NCBI RefSeq assembly: GCF_031626875.1
Contig: NZ_JANDMF010000002.1
Coordinates: forward strand, 195,382 to 259,381
DNA from: Clostridium sp031626875
GTDB taxonomy: Bacteria > Bacillota > Clostridia > Clostridiales > Clostridiaceae
Direction of reading: 5' to 3'
Length of the DNA stretch: 64,000 nt
Shown here: one piece after another, positions 45,663 to 55,770 of the stretch
Position numbering within the stretch: the first letter of the stretch is position 1
Layout of the letters: each line of letters opens with the position of its first letter
Position numbers and translations under genes: made by a program
Notes under the pieces: model-generated
Databases searched by the model: none
Told to the model about the DNA's origin: nothing
What the model saw: only the letters and a program-made list of their open reading frames with translations

Positions 45663-47783
45663 TTATAAGTGTAAAACTCTATCACCTATTTCCGCAGTAC
45701 GTCCTTTATTCCAGAAATTTGTCCCAATATAACCACAAGTTCTTCTCATAACTTGCATATCACTTTCATCTTTATTTCCACAAGAAGGACAATACCATTC
45801 TAAATTTTCATCTAATTTAATTTCACCAGTATATCCACATTTGTAACAAATATCTGGTTTAGTATTTATCTCTGCGTATTGAATATTATGATATATAAAG
45901 CTTATAACTTGCTCTATAGCTTCTAAATTTCTGCTCATATCTGGAACTTCAATATATGAAATGCATCCCCCTAAGCTTATATTATGGAATTGTGATTCAA
46001 ACTTAAGCTTGGTAAAGGCATCTATTTCTTCACATACATGTACATGATATGAATTTGTATAATACAGCCTATCTGTTACATTTTTTACTTCTCCATATTT
46101 CGATTTATCTATTTTGCAGAATCTATAAATTAAATTTTCTGCTGGAGTTCCATAAAGACTAAAACCTAATCCAGTTTCTTCTTTCCACTTTGCACAAGCA
46201 TTGTTCATATGATTCATTACTTCTAAAGCAAATTTTTCACCTTCTGGTGTAGTATGACTTACTCCAAGCATGGCTTGAACCATTTCACAAATACCAACAT
46301 ATCCAAGTGATAATGTAGAATACCCATCTTTAAGAAGTTTATCTATCTTTTCTCCCTTTTCAAGTCTTGCAATTGCACCATGTTGCCAGTGTATTGGAGA
46401 TACATCTGATAATGTTCCAAGTAGCATATTATGTCTAACTAATAATGCTTCTTTACATAATTCCAATCTCTGATCTAGCATATCCCAAAATAATTCCATA
46501 TCTTTTTCTGCTATTATACCTATTTGAGGTAGATTTAATGATATAACACCTTGATTGAATCTTCCATACCATTTATAATTGCCATTATCATCTTTCCATG
46601 GACTTAAATGAGACCTACAACCCATTGGTGGAAATTTGTTTCCTTCATAGTTCATTTTCATAATCTTAGCGGATTGATAATCAGGCACTAATCTTTTAGC
46701 TGTACATTTTGCAGCAAGCTTTGTTATGTAATCATATTTTCCACCTTCTAGACAGTTATTTTCGTCAAGTAAGTATACTAATTTAGGGAAAGCTTCTCCT
46801 ATTTCTTGTCCTTTATAATTCTTCATTCCTGCTAATCTTTGTCTAATCATTTCTTCACAAATTAAAGCCATTTCTTCTTCATACTTATGGCCTTCTTCTA
46901 TTTCTAAATATATAGTTCCAAAAGGTGATTGTCCATTTGTAGTTTGCAAAGTTGATAATTGGTATCTTATTGTTTGAACTCCATCTTTTAAATCTTTAAG
47001 CTTCATATCAGTAGCTAAATCTTTTGCTAAAGATTCATCCTTATATTTCTCTAAATAAAATTTATAAAATTTTTCTTCAGTTACTTTCAAATACTTAGCT
47101 AAATGTTTGATGGTAATACTTTGTCCACCATATTGATTACTAGCTACTTGTGCTATTATTTGTGTAGTAACAGTACAAGCTGTTCCAAAAGATTTTGGAG
47201 ATTCTACTAATTTATCATTAATTACTGTACCATTATCAAGCATATCTTCTAAATTTATTAGACAACAATTAAAAATAGGCGATAACGTATAATCCATATC
47301 ATGCCAATGAATCATTCCTTCATCATGTGCTTGTACTAAATGTGATGGAATTAATCTTCGTCTAGAAATATCTTTTGATACTTCACCTGCTATCAAATCT
47401 CTTTGTGTAGCAGCTATAGCAGAGTTTTTATTTGAATTTTCTTTCATTACATCTTCATTTGTTTTACTTAATAAAGATAATATACTTTCATCTGTTGTGT
47501 TAGTATTTCTTTTAAATTCTTGAACAGCCCTATAGCCTTCATAAGCTTTTGCTGTAACAGATTGTCCATAGTGTACTAATCTATCATAAACATAACTTTC
47601 TATTTTATATATTGTAGGAGTTTCATCATCTTTATTAAACTCTTTGGCAGCATCATTGGCTATTAATCTTGCTATATCTGGCAAATAAATCCCACTTCCA
47701 TTTTTCATTGCTTTTATTACAGCTTCCCTTATCTTTTGCTTATTAAACTTAACCATGCTACCATCTCTTTTTATTACTTTCAT
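45663..47783 (-). CDS. nrdD: Anaerobic (class III) ribonucleoside-triphosphate reductase
   Basis: A 706-residue glycyl-radical enzyme. ATG 47783 gives the usual start (MKVIKRDGSMVKFNKQKIRE), an ATP-cone domain (about residues 1-90). The catalytic barrel includes the active-site Cys region (GCRSHLSPW). The C-terminus has the zinc site CYKCGYTGEI...YCPSCGNK and the glycyl-radical motif RRTCGYIG. It makes dNTPs without oxygen. Confidence 0.96.
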   Translation of the reverse strand: MKVIKRDGSMVKFNKQKIREAVIKAMKNGSGIYLPDIARLIANDAAKEFNKDDETPTIYKIESYVYDRLVHYGQSVTAKAYEGYRAVQEFKRNTNTTDESILSLLSKTNEDVMKENSNKNSAIAATQRDLIAGEVSKDISRRRLIPSHLVQAHDEGMIHWHDMDYTLSPIFNCCLINLEDMLDNGTVINDKLVESPKSFGTACTVTTQIIAQVASNQYGGQSITIKHLAKYLKVTEEKFYKFYLEKYKDESLAKDLATDMKLKDLKDGVQTIRYQLSTLQTTNGQSPFGTIYLEIEEGHKYEEEMALICEEMIRQRLAGMKNYKGQEIGEAFPKLVYLLDENNCLEGGKYDYITKLAAKCTAKRLVPDYQSAKIMKMNYEGNKFPPMGCRSHLSPWKDDNGNYKWYGRFNQGVISLNLPQIGIIAEKDMELFWDMLDQRLELCKEALLVRHNMLLGTLSDVSPIHWQHGAIARLEKGEKIDKLLKDGYSTLSLGYVGICEMVQAMLGVSHTTPEGEKFALEVMNHMNNACAKWKEETGLGFSLYGTPAENLIYRFCKIDKSKYGEVKNVTDRLYYTNSYHVHVCEEIDAFTKLKFESQFHNISLGGCISYIEVPDMSRNLEAIEQVISFIYHNIQYAEINTKPDICYKCGYTGEIKLDENLEWYCPSCGNKDESDMQVMRRTCGYIGTNFWNKGRTAEIGDRVLHL

Positions 47784-47803
47784 GTACACCATTTCCTTCC
47801 ACT

Positions 47804-47837
47804 TGTTATAGTGAAAATGAAATTTTTCTCTATAACA
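47804..47837 (-). promoter_or_regulatory. Hairpin in the nrdD leader
   Basis: TGTTATAG / CTATAACA arms (8 bp) with inner GAAA/TTTC pairing lie between a candidate -10 (TATAAT, 47857-47862) and the nrdD start. It could be a leader hairpin or a protein operator. It does not match the NrdR box. Confidence 0.4.
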
Positions 47838-47984
47838 GTAACTATTTTGCTGCTTTATTATACAATAAATTTTTTCTCTTTGCATTTTAATAATTTGCTT
47901 ATCTTACTTATATTTACAATTAAAATCCTATAAAATACCCTTAATCACTTATATTTCACAAATAAAAAATTTTTTCACAAAAAA

Positions 47985-48026
47985 ACTATCTACAAATAGA
48001 AAACTTCATTTCTACTCATAGATAGC
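47985..48026 (-). terminator. Probable terminator of the 48059-49447 gene
   Basis: GCTATCTA / TAGATAGT arms (one G-U) around a 26-base loop that can itself pair, followed by U7 in the minus direction, 33 bp after the stop codon. Confidence 0.7.
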
Positions 48027-48058
48027 TTTTTTAAGTCTTTTTGGTAAATATTACTTCA

Positions 48059-49447
48059 CTATTTATTCCATGGTTCTGGCATTTTATAATCACCAAATAA
48101 ATCTTTTATAACCGAATAAATTTCTGGATCATATTCCTTTAATTGCTCTTTATCAGTTTTTGATGATGCATTTGGAACATTTAAATCAGTCGGATTACAA
48201 TTAAACCATCTTGGAACTTGTCCTGCAAAATATTCATGATAATTTGTTCTGTCATAATCAGATTCCTTATATAAATCTTTTGCTAAAGCATTATTGTAAG
48301 CAGCAACTATTTTTTTATAAATTTCAGGGGCAGCGCCTTGATGATCTGCATCTCCAATTCCAGACATTAGTATTGTATGTGTAAATTCATGGCTTAAAAC
48401 ATTGAATTGTGTTAAATAATATACATCTGGATCTCCTGGATTTGGATCATTTGGAGTCATTATAAGCTCATTTTCACAAATTGTAGTATCTATTCCTCCA
48501 CCAGCTCTTCTTTCAGTTTTGTTTGGCCAATCCCTCCATTCTGGCAAATCAACATTATGTTCTGTTAATCCAACTATATCTACTCTTGTATTGTTTTTAA
48601 TCATATTCTGCAATATTTCTGGATAATCTACTGCAATTTTTCTTAGCATAACATCTAATATATCATAAGCTTTAAATAGAGCAGCATCACTTACATTATC
48701 AGAAGACAAAATTGGAATATTGTATGAATATACACATTTTTTATAAAAAGGATCTGCCCATGATGGTGTTTGTGTCAATTCTCGTTTGCTTGGATTTTTT
48801 GTGTTATCTGTTGGATCCCCACCTTGTGATTTTTCTCCATAAACTTTCCACTCTAATACTCCTGTTGAATAACCTGCTTTAGCTTTCATATTAAGACGTA
48901 TTTTTTTAGTTATTATAGATTTAAATGTTGTTTTATTATATTTATTTTCCTCTACTCCTAATCCTTTTGCATCAGATACATTCACCCAGCTTGTCCCATT
49001 CCAATATTGTATTGAGCAAGATGTTGGTAAATCTATTCCTTGATTATCATCAAACCAATATACATCACTGCTTGATATTGTATATTTATCAGAAAAATCA
49101 TATTCTACCCATTGACTTGTTCCTGGATTATCCCAATTCCCATATACTTTATGTGCTCTATCACTTGAACTTGTTGGATCAAAGCCATCATTTATTGCTG
49201 TTACATCTTCCCAACTTGAACAATAGGATGTTGAAGCTACTCCTTTTATTGCTAAATTAACTATAGTATTGTCTTTATTTATAGTTTGATTCTGTATTTT
49301 ACTAATCTTATAGTTATTAGTTTCAATATTGTATGCTTGAGCTTTTTGAAAAACTCCACCTCCTAAGGTAATCGCAACTGCTGTTGCTACTACACCCAAT
49401 TTATAACAATTTAGCATTCCTCTTTTATGATTTTTTATTCTTTTCAA
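48059..49447 (-). CDS. Secreted HExxH metalloprotease-like protein with F5/8-type-C-like domain
   Basis: A 462-residue exported protein. The signal peptide (about residues 1-38) has a basic start and ends near AQAYN. Residues 63-205 are the island's shared module (STSYCSSWEDVTAINDGF...STGVLEWKVYGEK), here at the N-terminal side. Residues 225-462 form the putative enzyme: HEFTH in NVLSHEFTHTIL, and a downstream NYHEYFAGQVPRWF whose Glu could be the third zinc ligand. I recognise the fold only as gluzincin-like. It lies 39 bp after the DUF5695-like gene and may share its transcript. Confidence 0.8.
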   Translation of the reverse strand: MKRIKNHKRGMLNCYKLGVVATAVAITLGGGVFQKAQAYNIETNNYKISKIQNQTINKDNTIVNLAIKGVASTSYCSSWEDVTAINDGFDPTSSSDRAHKVYGNWDNPGTSQWVEYDFSDKYTISSSDVYWFDDNQGIDLPTSCSIQYWNGTSWVNVSDAKGLGVEENKYNKTTFKSIITKKIRLNMKAKAGYSTGVLEWKVYGEKSQGGDPTDNTKNPSKRELTQTPSWADPFYKKCVYSYNIPILSSDNVSDAALFKAYDILDVMLRKIAVDYPEILQNMIKNNTRVDIVGLTEHNVDLPEWRDWPNKTERRAGGGIDTTICENELIMTPNDPNPGDPDVYYLTQFNVLSHEFTHTILMSGIGDADHQGAAPEIYKKIVAAYNNALAKDLYKESDYDRTNYHEYFAGQVPRWFNCNPTDLNVPNASSKTDKEQLKEYDPEIYSVIKDLFGDYKMPEPWNK

Positions 49448-49486
49448 ACTCTACACTTCCCTTCATTATTAATTTGATATACCATT

Positions 49487-52400
49487 TTACTTATCCCCAT
49501 AAACCTTCCACTCTAATATCCCGGTTGATGAACTTGGTTTTCCTGTCATGTTAAGACGTATTTTATTAGTTTTTATAGATGAAAATGTTGTTGTATTATA
49601 CTTATTTCCTTCTACACCCAATCCTTTAGCATCAGGTATATTTACCCAGCTTGACCCATTCCAATATTGTAATGAACATGAAGCTGGCAAATCTATTCCT
49701 TGATTATCACCAAACCAATATACATCACTCCCATTTAATGTACAAATATTTGGAAAGTCATATTCTACCCATTGTGTTGTACCTGCATTGCTCCAATTTC
49801 CATAAACCTTATGTGTTCTATCATTAGAGCTTATTGGATCAAATCCATCATTTATTGCTGTTACATCTTCCCAGCTTGAGCAGAATGATGTAGTTGGTGT
49901 TCCATTAACCGCTATGTTAGTAGCTTGAGCTTTAACCCCATTAACTTTCCATTCTAGAACTCCTGTTGAACTTCCTGATTTAGCTTTCATGTTAAGGCGT
50001 ATCTTATTTGTTGTTACAGGTGAAAATGTTGTTGTATTATATTTATTTCCTTCTACACCTAACCCCTTAGCATCAGATATATTCACCCAACTATTACCAT
50101 TCCAATATTGCATTGAACATGATGCTGGTAAGTTTATACCTTGATTATCATCAAACCAATATACATCACTGCTTGATATTGTATAGTTATCTGAAAAGTC
50201 ATATTCTAACCATTGTGTTGCGCCTGCGTTATCCCAATTACCATATACTTTATGACTTCTATCATTAGAATTTGTTGGATCAAATCCATCATTTATTGCT
50301 GTTACATCTTCCCAACTTGAGCAAAATGATGTTGATGGAGTTCCTTTAAGTGCAATATTTTCTGCTTGATTTTCTGGATTAGTTCTGTTTTTTAATACTA
50401 TTTTCACATTACATGAACTAACATTATCTACTTTTAGATCTACAGAAGACTTTTGTCCATCTTTAGTTGTCAATGATAAAGCCTCTGAATCGTTAATTAA
50501 AACTTTATACTCTCCACTAACTAATCCTGACAAAGTAAGTTTTGTGTTATGAGCATTTCCTTCTGTATTCTTTAAATCAAACTCTAAATAGTCCTTATTA
50601 GTACTAGCTATTGCCTTTGTATATTGATCTTTTTCAAGCTCCATTGATACTTTTTGCGTAATTAAATTTAACCTTTTGAATATGCCATCTTTAGGTATTA
50701 TCTCATATTTATCCCCATTTTGACTCACATCACATCCATATCCGTATAATCCAAATATAGGATCAACTGCAACATCTGAACTTAAAATTCGTATAGCTCC
50801 AAATAGCCCTAAATCAGCTTCACCAGACATTTGCCTCCATCCATTATGAAGACTTCCGCCTCCTACTCCTTGGCCACCCCAATTTCCTTTTTCTGCTTGA
50901 TATGTCCAAGAGACAGCTCCTATATTGGCTGGATCAGAATCAATTTGTCCTGAATTTATACAACCTATATTGGCTATTTTTGCTGCATAAGATAAACGTT
51001 CTTCTACTTCTGAATCACTTGAATTTGTCCTTATCCAATCATCCATTATATATCCAGCAAGAGAAGTGGTATATTGAAAATTCCACCAATTTTCACCACA
51101 TATAGTTACTGGATCTGCATAATAATACCATACTGGTGCTGTTCCACGACATGCTTTAGTTTTTTCATTTATCTTTCCCATCATACCTATATTATTGTTC
51201 ATCTTAGCTAATGTGTAACATGCTTCTTCTCCAGTGTTATCATAAGTATATTCTGACCCGTATGGGTATTTTGTCCCTTTAAAATTGTCATATTTAGTTG
51301 CCATTTTTTTGATAACATCATTAGCTTCTGTAGTTAATCCCTCATCTTGTAGAGCTTTAATTATCTCTGGTGTAGTTGATTCTCCCATAAGTCCAGTATT
51401 CCAATTATAAGACACCTGTCCATCGTATAACGTTTTCAATATATTATAAGCCCTTACTAAATATGTTTTGGCATCATTTATATAATTCACAGCATCAGGA
51501 TGCAATTTTGCTATTTTATACATACTAAAATAAGTATTATAAACATGAGCATATGCATATCCTCTATAAGTTGGGGTATCATTTGGTTCTTCTTTATAAA
51601 AATCATGAACTAAATAATCACTATGATTATTCTTCATTAATGTATTCCATATAGCTGTTTCTAAATATTCATCAACAGCTTTTATTTCAGAAGATACAGG
51701 ATTTAGTACATTTTTCTCTGCTAAGAATTGACCATGAGTTAATCCCCAGTCATCTCCCCATCCCCAATATCCATAGAATTCACCTCTTTTTGCTTTAGTA
51801 TCCATCATCCAATCATCAAATACCTTATTATAGCCAAGTGATGAATTGTTCCATTGAGTTTTCTCTACCATAAATGTAGAATGTCTTTGAATTGCCTTAT
51901 CAATCGGTTCTATAGCATAGAACTGAAACACAGTTTTCTTACCATTTCCATATTCTACAGTTATGTCATTTTGTCCAAGATGATTAAATTGTACATTATA
52001 AATTTTATGATTCCCATCCACAGTATTAGAATAATTAATGGTTGTCTCACTAGGATATTTTGCAGTAATAGACTTAATTTCTTCTGATGTGTGTAAATCT
52101 ATTTTTCCAGTCATATTGGTTGCAAACATCATCCCAGGTACTGCTGTTACATCTATAAGTCCTTCTTTATATAAAGTTTCTTTTTTACTATTTTCATCAT
52201 TTACCTTGCTAACTTTAAAAGTGTATACCTTTTCTTCATTTGGTTTAAGAATAAGACTACTATTCTTAAGATATCCTCTATTGGTGGATTTAATCACATT
52301 TGATTTGATGTAAAATACATTTAGCCCATTTGACCAATCACCTTGATCCTGTGCCCATGTACTATTTGGATGTTCTTGTGTTACCCAGTGGTCCTGATAC

Positions 52401-53092
52401 TCTAAACTAGCATCTGTAGATGAATCTGGAGTTAATAGAATATATGGTCCTACTCCACTTGGTCTTTGAGCAGTTATATATGAATTGTTGTATCCTGTAA
52501 ATGAGTGAAATACAACTCTATTTTCATATATCTCTTCATCACCAGGCCATCTTTCATTAAATGGCATTGGAAGACCAATATCTCCAAATTCTATATTGCT
52601 CTGACTTGTATTTTTTAGTTTTATGCTCCAATATAATTGCCCATTTTTTAATGAATAACTTTCATTTAGACTAAAATTTTTAATTCCCTCCTCATTAGAA
52701 GAGTTCTTATTATAGTTTACATTTACAGTGTTTCCATTTTGACTTTGAGTTCTTATATCTGCTGATTTATTTGTTGATGCTTTTTGCCAATTACCTGAAC
52801 CAAGTTTATAAGTAAACATAAGCTCTCCAAACCATTCATGATCATCAGTGTTTTGTTTTGGACTATTATCTTTATTCATCACATAGTTTGTGTCAAAGGA
52901 ATCATTGTTAATCTTTAGTGAGCTTATTTCTCCATAATCTCCTGTTTCTACTTTAAAATTATCATCTGTAATAGTATAAGCTAGAGCTTTATTGGAATTT
53001 CCAAAACTCCAGGTTGCTGCAGCAATAGCTACTAATGCTGCTAATCTCCAACTGATTGACCTGCCTCCTTTGTCATTTTTCTTCTTCTTCAA
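49487..53092 (-). CDS. Large secreted DUF5695-like protein with two F5/8-type-C-like domains
   Basis: About 1201 residues. I prefer TTG 53092 (GGGAGTG upstream) to the in-frame GTG at 53122. The signal peptide spans about residues 1-38 (hydrophobic LAALVAIAAATW). The central 850 residues have aromatic-rich, helix-rich stretches such as WGWGDDWGLTHGQFLAE and WTYQAEKGNWGGQG, like alpha/alpha-barrel glycan-active enzymes; from memory they fit DUF5695. Two copies of the island's shared module close the protein (about 912-1052 and 1059-1201). A role in host or plant glycan breakdown is inferred. Confidence 0.8.
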   Translation of the reverse strand: MKKKKNDKGGRSISWRLAALVAIAAATWSFGNSNKALAYTITDDNFKVETGDYGEISSLKINNDSFDTNYVMNKDNSPKQNTDDHEWFGELMFTYKLGSGNWQKASTNKSADIRTQSQNGNTVNVNYNKNSSNEEGIKNFSLNESYSLKNGQLYWSIKLKNTSQSNIEFGDIGLPMPFNERWPGDEEIYENRVVFHSFTGYNNSYITAQRPSGVGPYILLTPDSSTDASLEYQDHWVTQEHPNSTWAQDQGDWSNGLNVFYIKSNVIKSTNRGYLKNSSLILKPNEEKVYTFKVSKVNDENSKKETLYKEGLIDVTAVPGMMFATNMTGKIDLHTSEEIKSITAKYPSETTINYSNTVDGNHKIYNVQFNHLGQNDITVEYGNGKKTVFQFYAIEPIDKAIQRHSTFMVEKTQWNNSSLGYNKVFDDWMMDTKAKRGEFYGYWGWGDDWGLTHGQFLAEKNVLNPVSSEIKAVDEYLETAIWNTLMKNNHSDYLVHDFYKEEPNDTPTYRGYAYAHVYNTYFSMYKIAKLHPDAVNYINDAKTYLVRAYNILKTLYDGQVSYNWNTGLMGESTTPEIIKALQDEGLTTEANDVIKKMATKYDNFKGTKYPYGSEYTYDNTGEEACYTLAKMNNNIGMMGKINEKTKACRGTAPVWYYYADPVTICGENWWNFQYTTSLAGYIMDDWIRTNSSDSEVEERLSYAAKIANIGCINSGQIDSDPANIGAVSWTYQAEKGNWGGQGVGGGSLHNGWRQMSGEADLGLFGAIRILSSDVAVDPIFGLYGYGCDVSQNGDKYEIIPKDGIFKRLNLITQKVSMELEKDQYTKAIASTNKDYLEFDLKNTEGNAHNTKLTLSGLVSGEYKVLINDSEALSLTTKDGQKSSVDLKVDNVSSCNVKIVLKNRTNPENQAENIALKGTPSTSFCSSWEDVTAINDGFDPTNSNDRSHKVYGNWDNAGATQWLEYDFSDNYTISSSDVYWFDDNQGINLPASCSMQYWNGNSWVNISDAKGLGVEGNKYNTTTFSPVTTNKIRLNMKAKSGSSTGVLEWKVNGVKAQATNIAVNGTPTTSFCSSWEDVTAINDGFDPISSNDRTHKVYGNWSNAGTTQWVEYDFPNICTLNGSDVYWFGDNQGIDLPASCSLQYWNGSSWVNIPDAKGLGVEGNKYNTTTFSSIKTNKIRLNMTGKPSSSTGILEWKVYGDK

Positions 53093-53298
53093 AATTATCA
53101 CTCCCTTTTTTAAATTCCCCACACCCTACTATAAGTTTAACATTTTTTTACACCTAATACCTTACTTGATAATCCATTTTATGACAAATTAAAAACATTT
53201 CACGCTTTTCTTTCTATTCAAACTGAATTGTTAATAGTTTTTTATTATTAGGATAATCTAATATAGAAATATAGAATTTTTGCAAGGAGGATTTTACA

Positions 53299-53445
53299 AT
53301 GAGTAACAAAAGAAAAAACGAATCAGATACCAAAACTACTTCTGATCCATCATCAAGTAAATATTCAAGAAAAATAAGTAGTAATGGACATGCAGAAAGT
53401 CCATACAGAGAAGAAGAACCTTCAAATTCAACTAATTATAAGTAA
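53299..53445 (+). CDS. Small hydrophilic protein, unknown function
   Basis: A 48-codon gene (MSNKRKNESDTKTTSDPSSS...) with a strong AAGGAGG 9 bases before the ATG and a terminator right after it. The composition is Ser, Lys, Asn, Glu rich and probably disordered. It could be a small spore-associated protein, but no family is recognised. Confidence 0.7.
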   Translation: MSNKRKNESDTKTTSDPSSSKYSRKISSNGHAESPYREEEPSNSTNYK

Positions 53446-53457
53446 TAATTTATTTAA

Positions 53458-53487
53458 AAAGGCATAAGAATAAATTCCTATGCCTTT
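53458..53487. terminator. Bidirectional terminator
   Basis: AAAGGCATA / TATGCCTTT with inner GAA/TTC pairing, between the 48-codon gene and the convergent 53495-54445 gene. Confidence 0.8.
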
Positions 53488-53494
53488 AATTACG

Positions 53495-54445
53495 TTAAAA
53501 ATTAACATCTTTAACATCAACAATATAGTTTTTTTCCTTATATGCTCTATGAATGTATGATACTGACCCTGCAATTGTTAAAGCATATCCTTTTATTAAA
53601 TCTTCCCAAAATACACTTGAAACATTATGATTCTCCAAAAATATTGGTACTGATTTTAAAGCACTTATAAATGTAAATCCTTCATACTTATATGCATCAT
53701 ATATTTCTATTGATAAAGAAAAATATTGAGCTAAATATACTGCAACTATCGTGATTAGAGAAGTTATTATTATTCCCACTATATCTAATTTACCACCAAA
53801 TTTTTCATAACCCACTATACTACAAACAGCAATTGCTAATCCTGCAATTGCTGCAATATATCCCATTTGATATATTATAATCCATATAATAGACCCAACT
53901 AATGCACCAATAAATGAACCTACAATTCCACCAACTATATTGCTGCTTTTTTCTCTTTGAGCTTGTCTATTATTAGCAATTACACTTTTAATTTCTGTCT
54001 TACAATTTACACAAGAATGTGAAACTATATTATTTATAAGAATTGGTGCTATATTATCACTTTCTCCACAAAACTCGCAACACCTAACAAATCCATTTAC
54101 CGTACAAAAATTAATTACTACATTAATGATTTCTAAAAAAATTTCTTTCTTACCTTTATTTCTTAATGATGGAGAATAATTTAGAACTATCTTGCAATTT
54201 TCATAAGTGGCAAGAGATACTCCTTTAAATTTTCCACCTAAATTATTTAAAAATAGAATTAAAGTCTCTAGATTAAAATCTTCAGGAGGTTTTACAGGTA
54301 TATAAATATATGATAAATCAGATCTTATATCTAATGTTCCCATTGATATACTATAATCCCTATAAAGACCTGTTAAAGCTCCTTCTTTTCCCAAATAGTT
54401 AAGTTGCATTTCATCTTTAAGTTGTTTTAATATTTTTTTCTTCAT
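53495..54445 (-). CDS. Membrane protein with zinc-ribbon-like Cys pairs
   Basis: A 316-residue protein. The N-terminal half is soluble, with two Cys clusters (CCEFC and, 23 residues later, CVNC) that look like a zinc ribbon. The C-terminal half has four or so membrane helices with Gly-rich IVGGIVGSFIGALVGSII. No family recognised. Confidence 0.7.
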   Translation of the reverse strand: MKKKILKQLKDEMQLNYLGKEGALTGLYRDYSISMGTLDIRSDLSYIYIPVKPPEDFNLETLILFLNNLGGKFKGVSLATYENCKIVLNYSPSLRNKGKKEIFLEIINVVINFCTVNGFVRCCEFCGESDNIAPILINNIVSHSCVNCKTEIKSVIANNRQAQREKSSNIVGGIVGSFIGALVGSIIWIIIYQMGYIAAIAGLAIAVCSIVGYEKFGGKLDIVGIIITSLITIVAVYLAQYFSLSIEIYDAYKYEGFTFISALKSVPIFLENHNVSSVFWEDLIKGYALTIAGSVSYIHRAYKEKNYIVDVKDVNF

Positions 54446-54520
54446 ATGTTATCCCCTCTTTCCAATGGATTATAGCAAGCTATAAGTATAATTGCAATAC
54501 AAAATTGAAAATCTAAAAAA

Positions 54521-54545
54521 GACTTCATCTTTTTTAGATGAAGTC
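54521..54545 (-). terminator. Terminator of dapA
   Basis: GACTTCATCT / AGATGAAGTC, perfect 10-bp arms and a 5-base loop, followed by U6 in the minus direction. Confidence 0.88.
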
Positions 54546-54551
54546 CCATTA

Positions 54552-55412
54552 TTATATTAAAAATTGTAATTCTTTTTTTAATTCATCAGTTATTTCAACT
54601 AAAGGCAGTCTAACTTCTGCTGAATCTATTAGCCCTTTTTGCTCTAAAATATATTTAATAGGTGTAGGATTTGGTTCCTTAAATAACATAGGAACAATTT
54701 TTCCAAGTTCTCTCCAAGTCTTTAAAGCTTCTTTATAATCATTATTTTGTATATCATTATAAACCTTTATAAAGTCCTTTGTTCTAAGATGAGCAGATGC
54801 CATAATTCCACCATCTCCACCTAATAATAATGCATTATAAAAGAATGCATCTTCTCCAGATAAAACACAAAAATCTTCTGGTCTATTAAGAAGTAATTCT
54901 ATTGTCTTATTAAAATCTCCTGAAGCATCTTTTACCCCAATTATGTTTTTCTTTTCTGCTAATTTGAATAAAGTTTCATTCTCTATATTTCTTCCCGTTC
55001 TATATGGAATATTATAAAGAACTATATCTAAATCAGTACTTTCTGAAATAGCATTAAAATGCTCATATATTCCTCTTTGATCTGGTCTGTTATAGTATGG
55101 ACTTACTGATAAAATTCCATCTACCTTATATTTTTCAACTAACTTTAACTTACTTATTAAAGCTTTTGTGTTATAACCACCAAGTCCTGCAAACACTCCA
55201 ATTTTACCATCAGTTAACTCCATAGTTTTTGCTAGAACAGTCTCATATTCCTCTTCTGATAAAGTTGGTACTTCTCCTGTAGTTGCAACTGGCATTATAC
55301 CATCTATACCTTCATTAATATAATATTTAACTAGTTTTTCATATGATTTCAAATCAACCTTGTCATCCTTAAATGGGGTTACTATAGGTAACCAAATTCC
55401 TTTAATTTTCAT
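54552..55412 (-). CDS. dapA: 4-hydroxy-tetrahydrodipicolinate synthase
   Basis: A 286-residue TIM-barrel aldolase that joins pyruvate and aspartate semialdehyde in the lysine/DAP pathway. Motifs are VATTGEVPTLSEEE, YNIPYRTGRN (Tyr) and the Schiff-base Lys in IIGVKDASGDF. The common YNVPGRTG is YNIPYRTG here. ATG 55412 is preceded by GGAGG. The lysine riboswitch in front confirms the assignment over other members of the family. DAP also feeds peptidoglycan and spore dipicolinate. Confidence 0.93.
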   Translation of the reverse strand: MKIKGIWLPIVTPFKDDKVDLKSYEKLVKYYINEGIDGIMPVATTGEVPTLSEEEYETVLAKTMELTDGKIGVFAGLGGYNTKALISKLKLVEKYKVDGILSVSPYYNRPDQRGIYEHFNAISESTDLDIVLYNIPYRTGRNIENETLFKLAEKKNIIGVKDASGDFNKTIELLLNRPEDFCVLSGEDAFFYNALLLGGDGGIMASAHLRTKDFIKVYNDIQNNDYKEALKTWRELGKIVPMLFKEPNPTPIKYILEQKGLIDSAEVRLPLVEITDELKKELQFLI

Positions 55413-55464
55413 CTTTCTTACCTCCATAACTTAGGTAAGGGCTTGTCCTTTTAAAAAAATAAAA

Positions 55465-55688
55465 CCCATCATAATAAATGATGGGCAAATAATTCTAAAA
55501 AGTCATACTTCTAGAAACTCTTAAAATTTGTAGCCCTCCACTTCCGTGACAGTTATACATATATTTTATGCATACCCAGGATAGAACCCTGCAAAGATTT
55601 TTATCCTTCGGCCATTATACCTTTCCTTTATCTTCAAACATGTGCCCACTAAAATAAAGTAATAATTATAAATGGCGCCTCTACCATA
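55465..55688 (-). ncRNA. Lysine riboswitch (L box)
   Basis: The minus strand has the aptamer landmarks GGTAGAGGCGC (5' end, about 55688), AATGGCCGAAGG, CTGGGT and GGAAGTGGAGGGCTAC (3' end, about 55530). A terminator (CCCATCAT / ATGATGGG, 55465-55485, then U-rich) ends 50 bp before dapA. High lysine should stop transcription. Confidence 0.93.
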
Positions 55689-55770
55689 TTGATATTATAT
55701 TTTCTATAACATATTACATCTTTCTATATAATATGTCAATAAATTTTCTAATGGCTAAATAATTTTAGAA

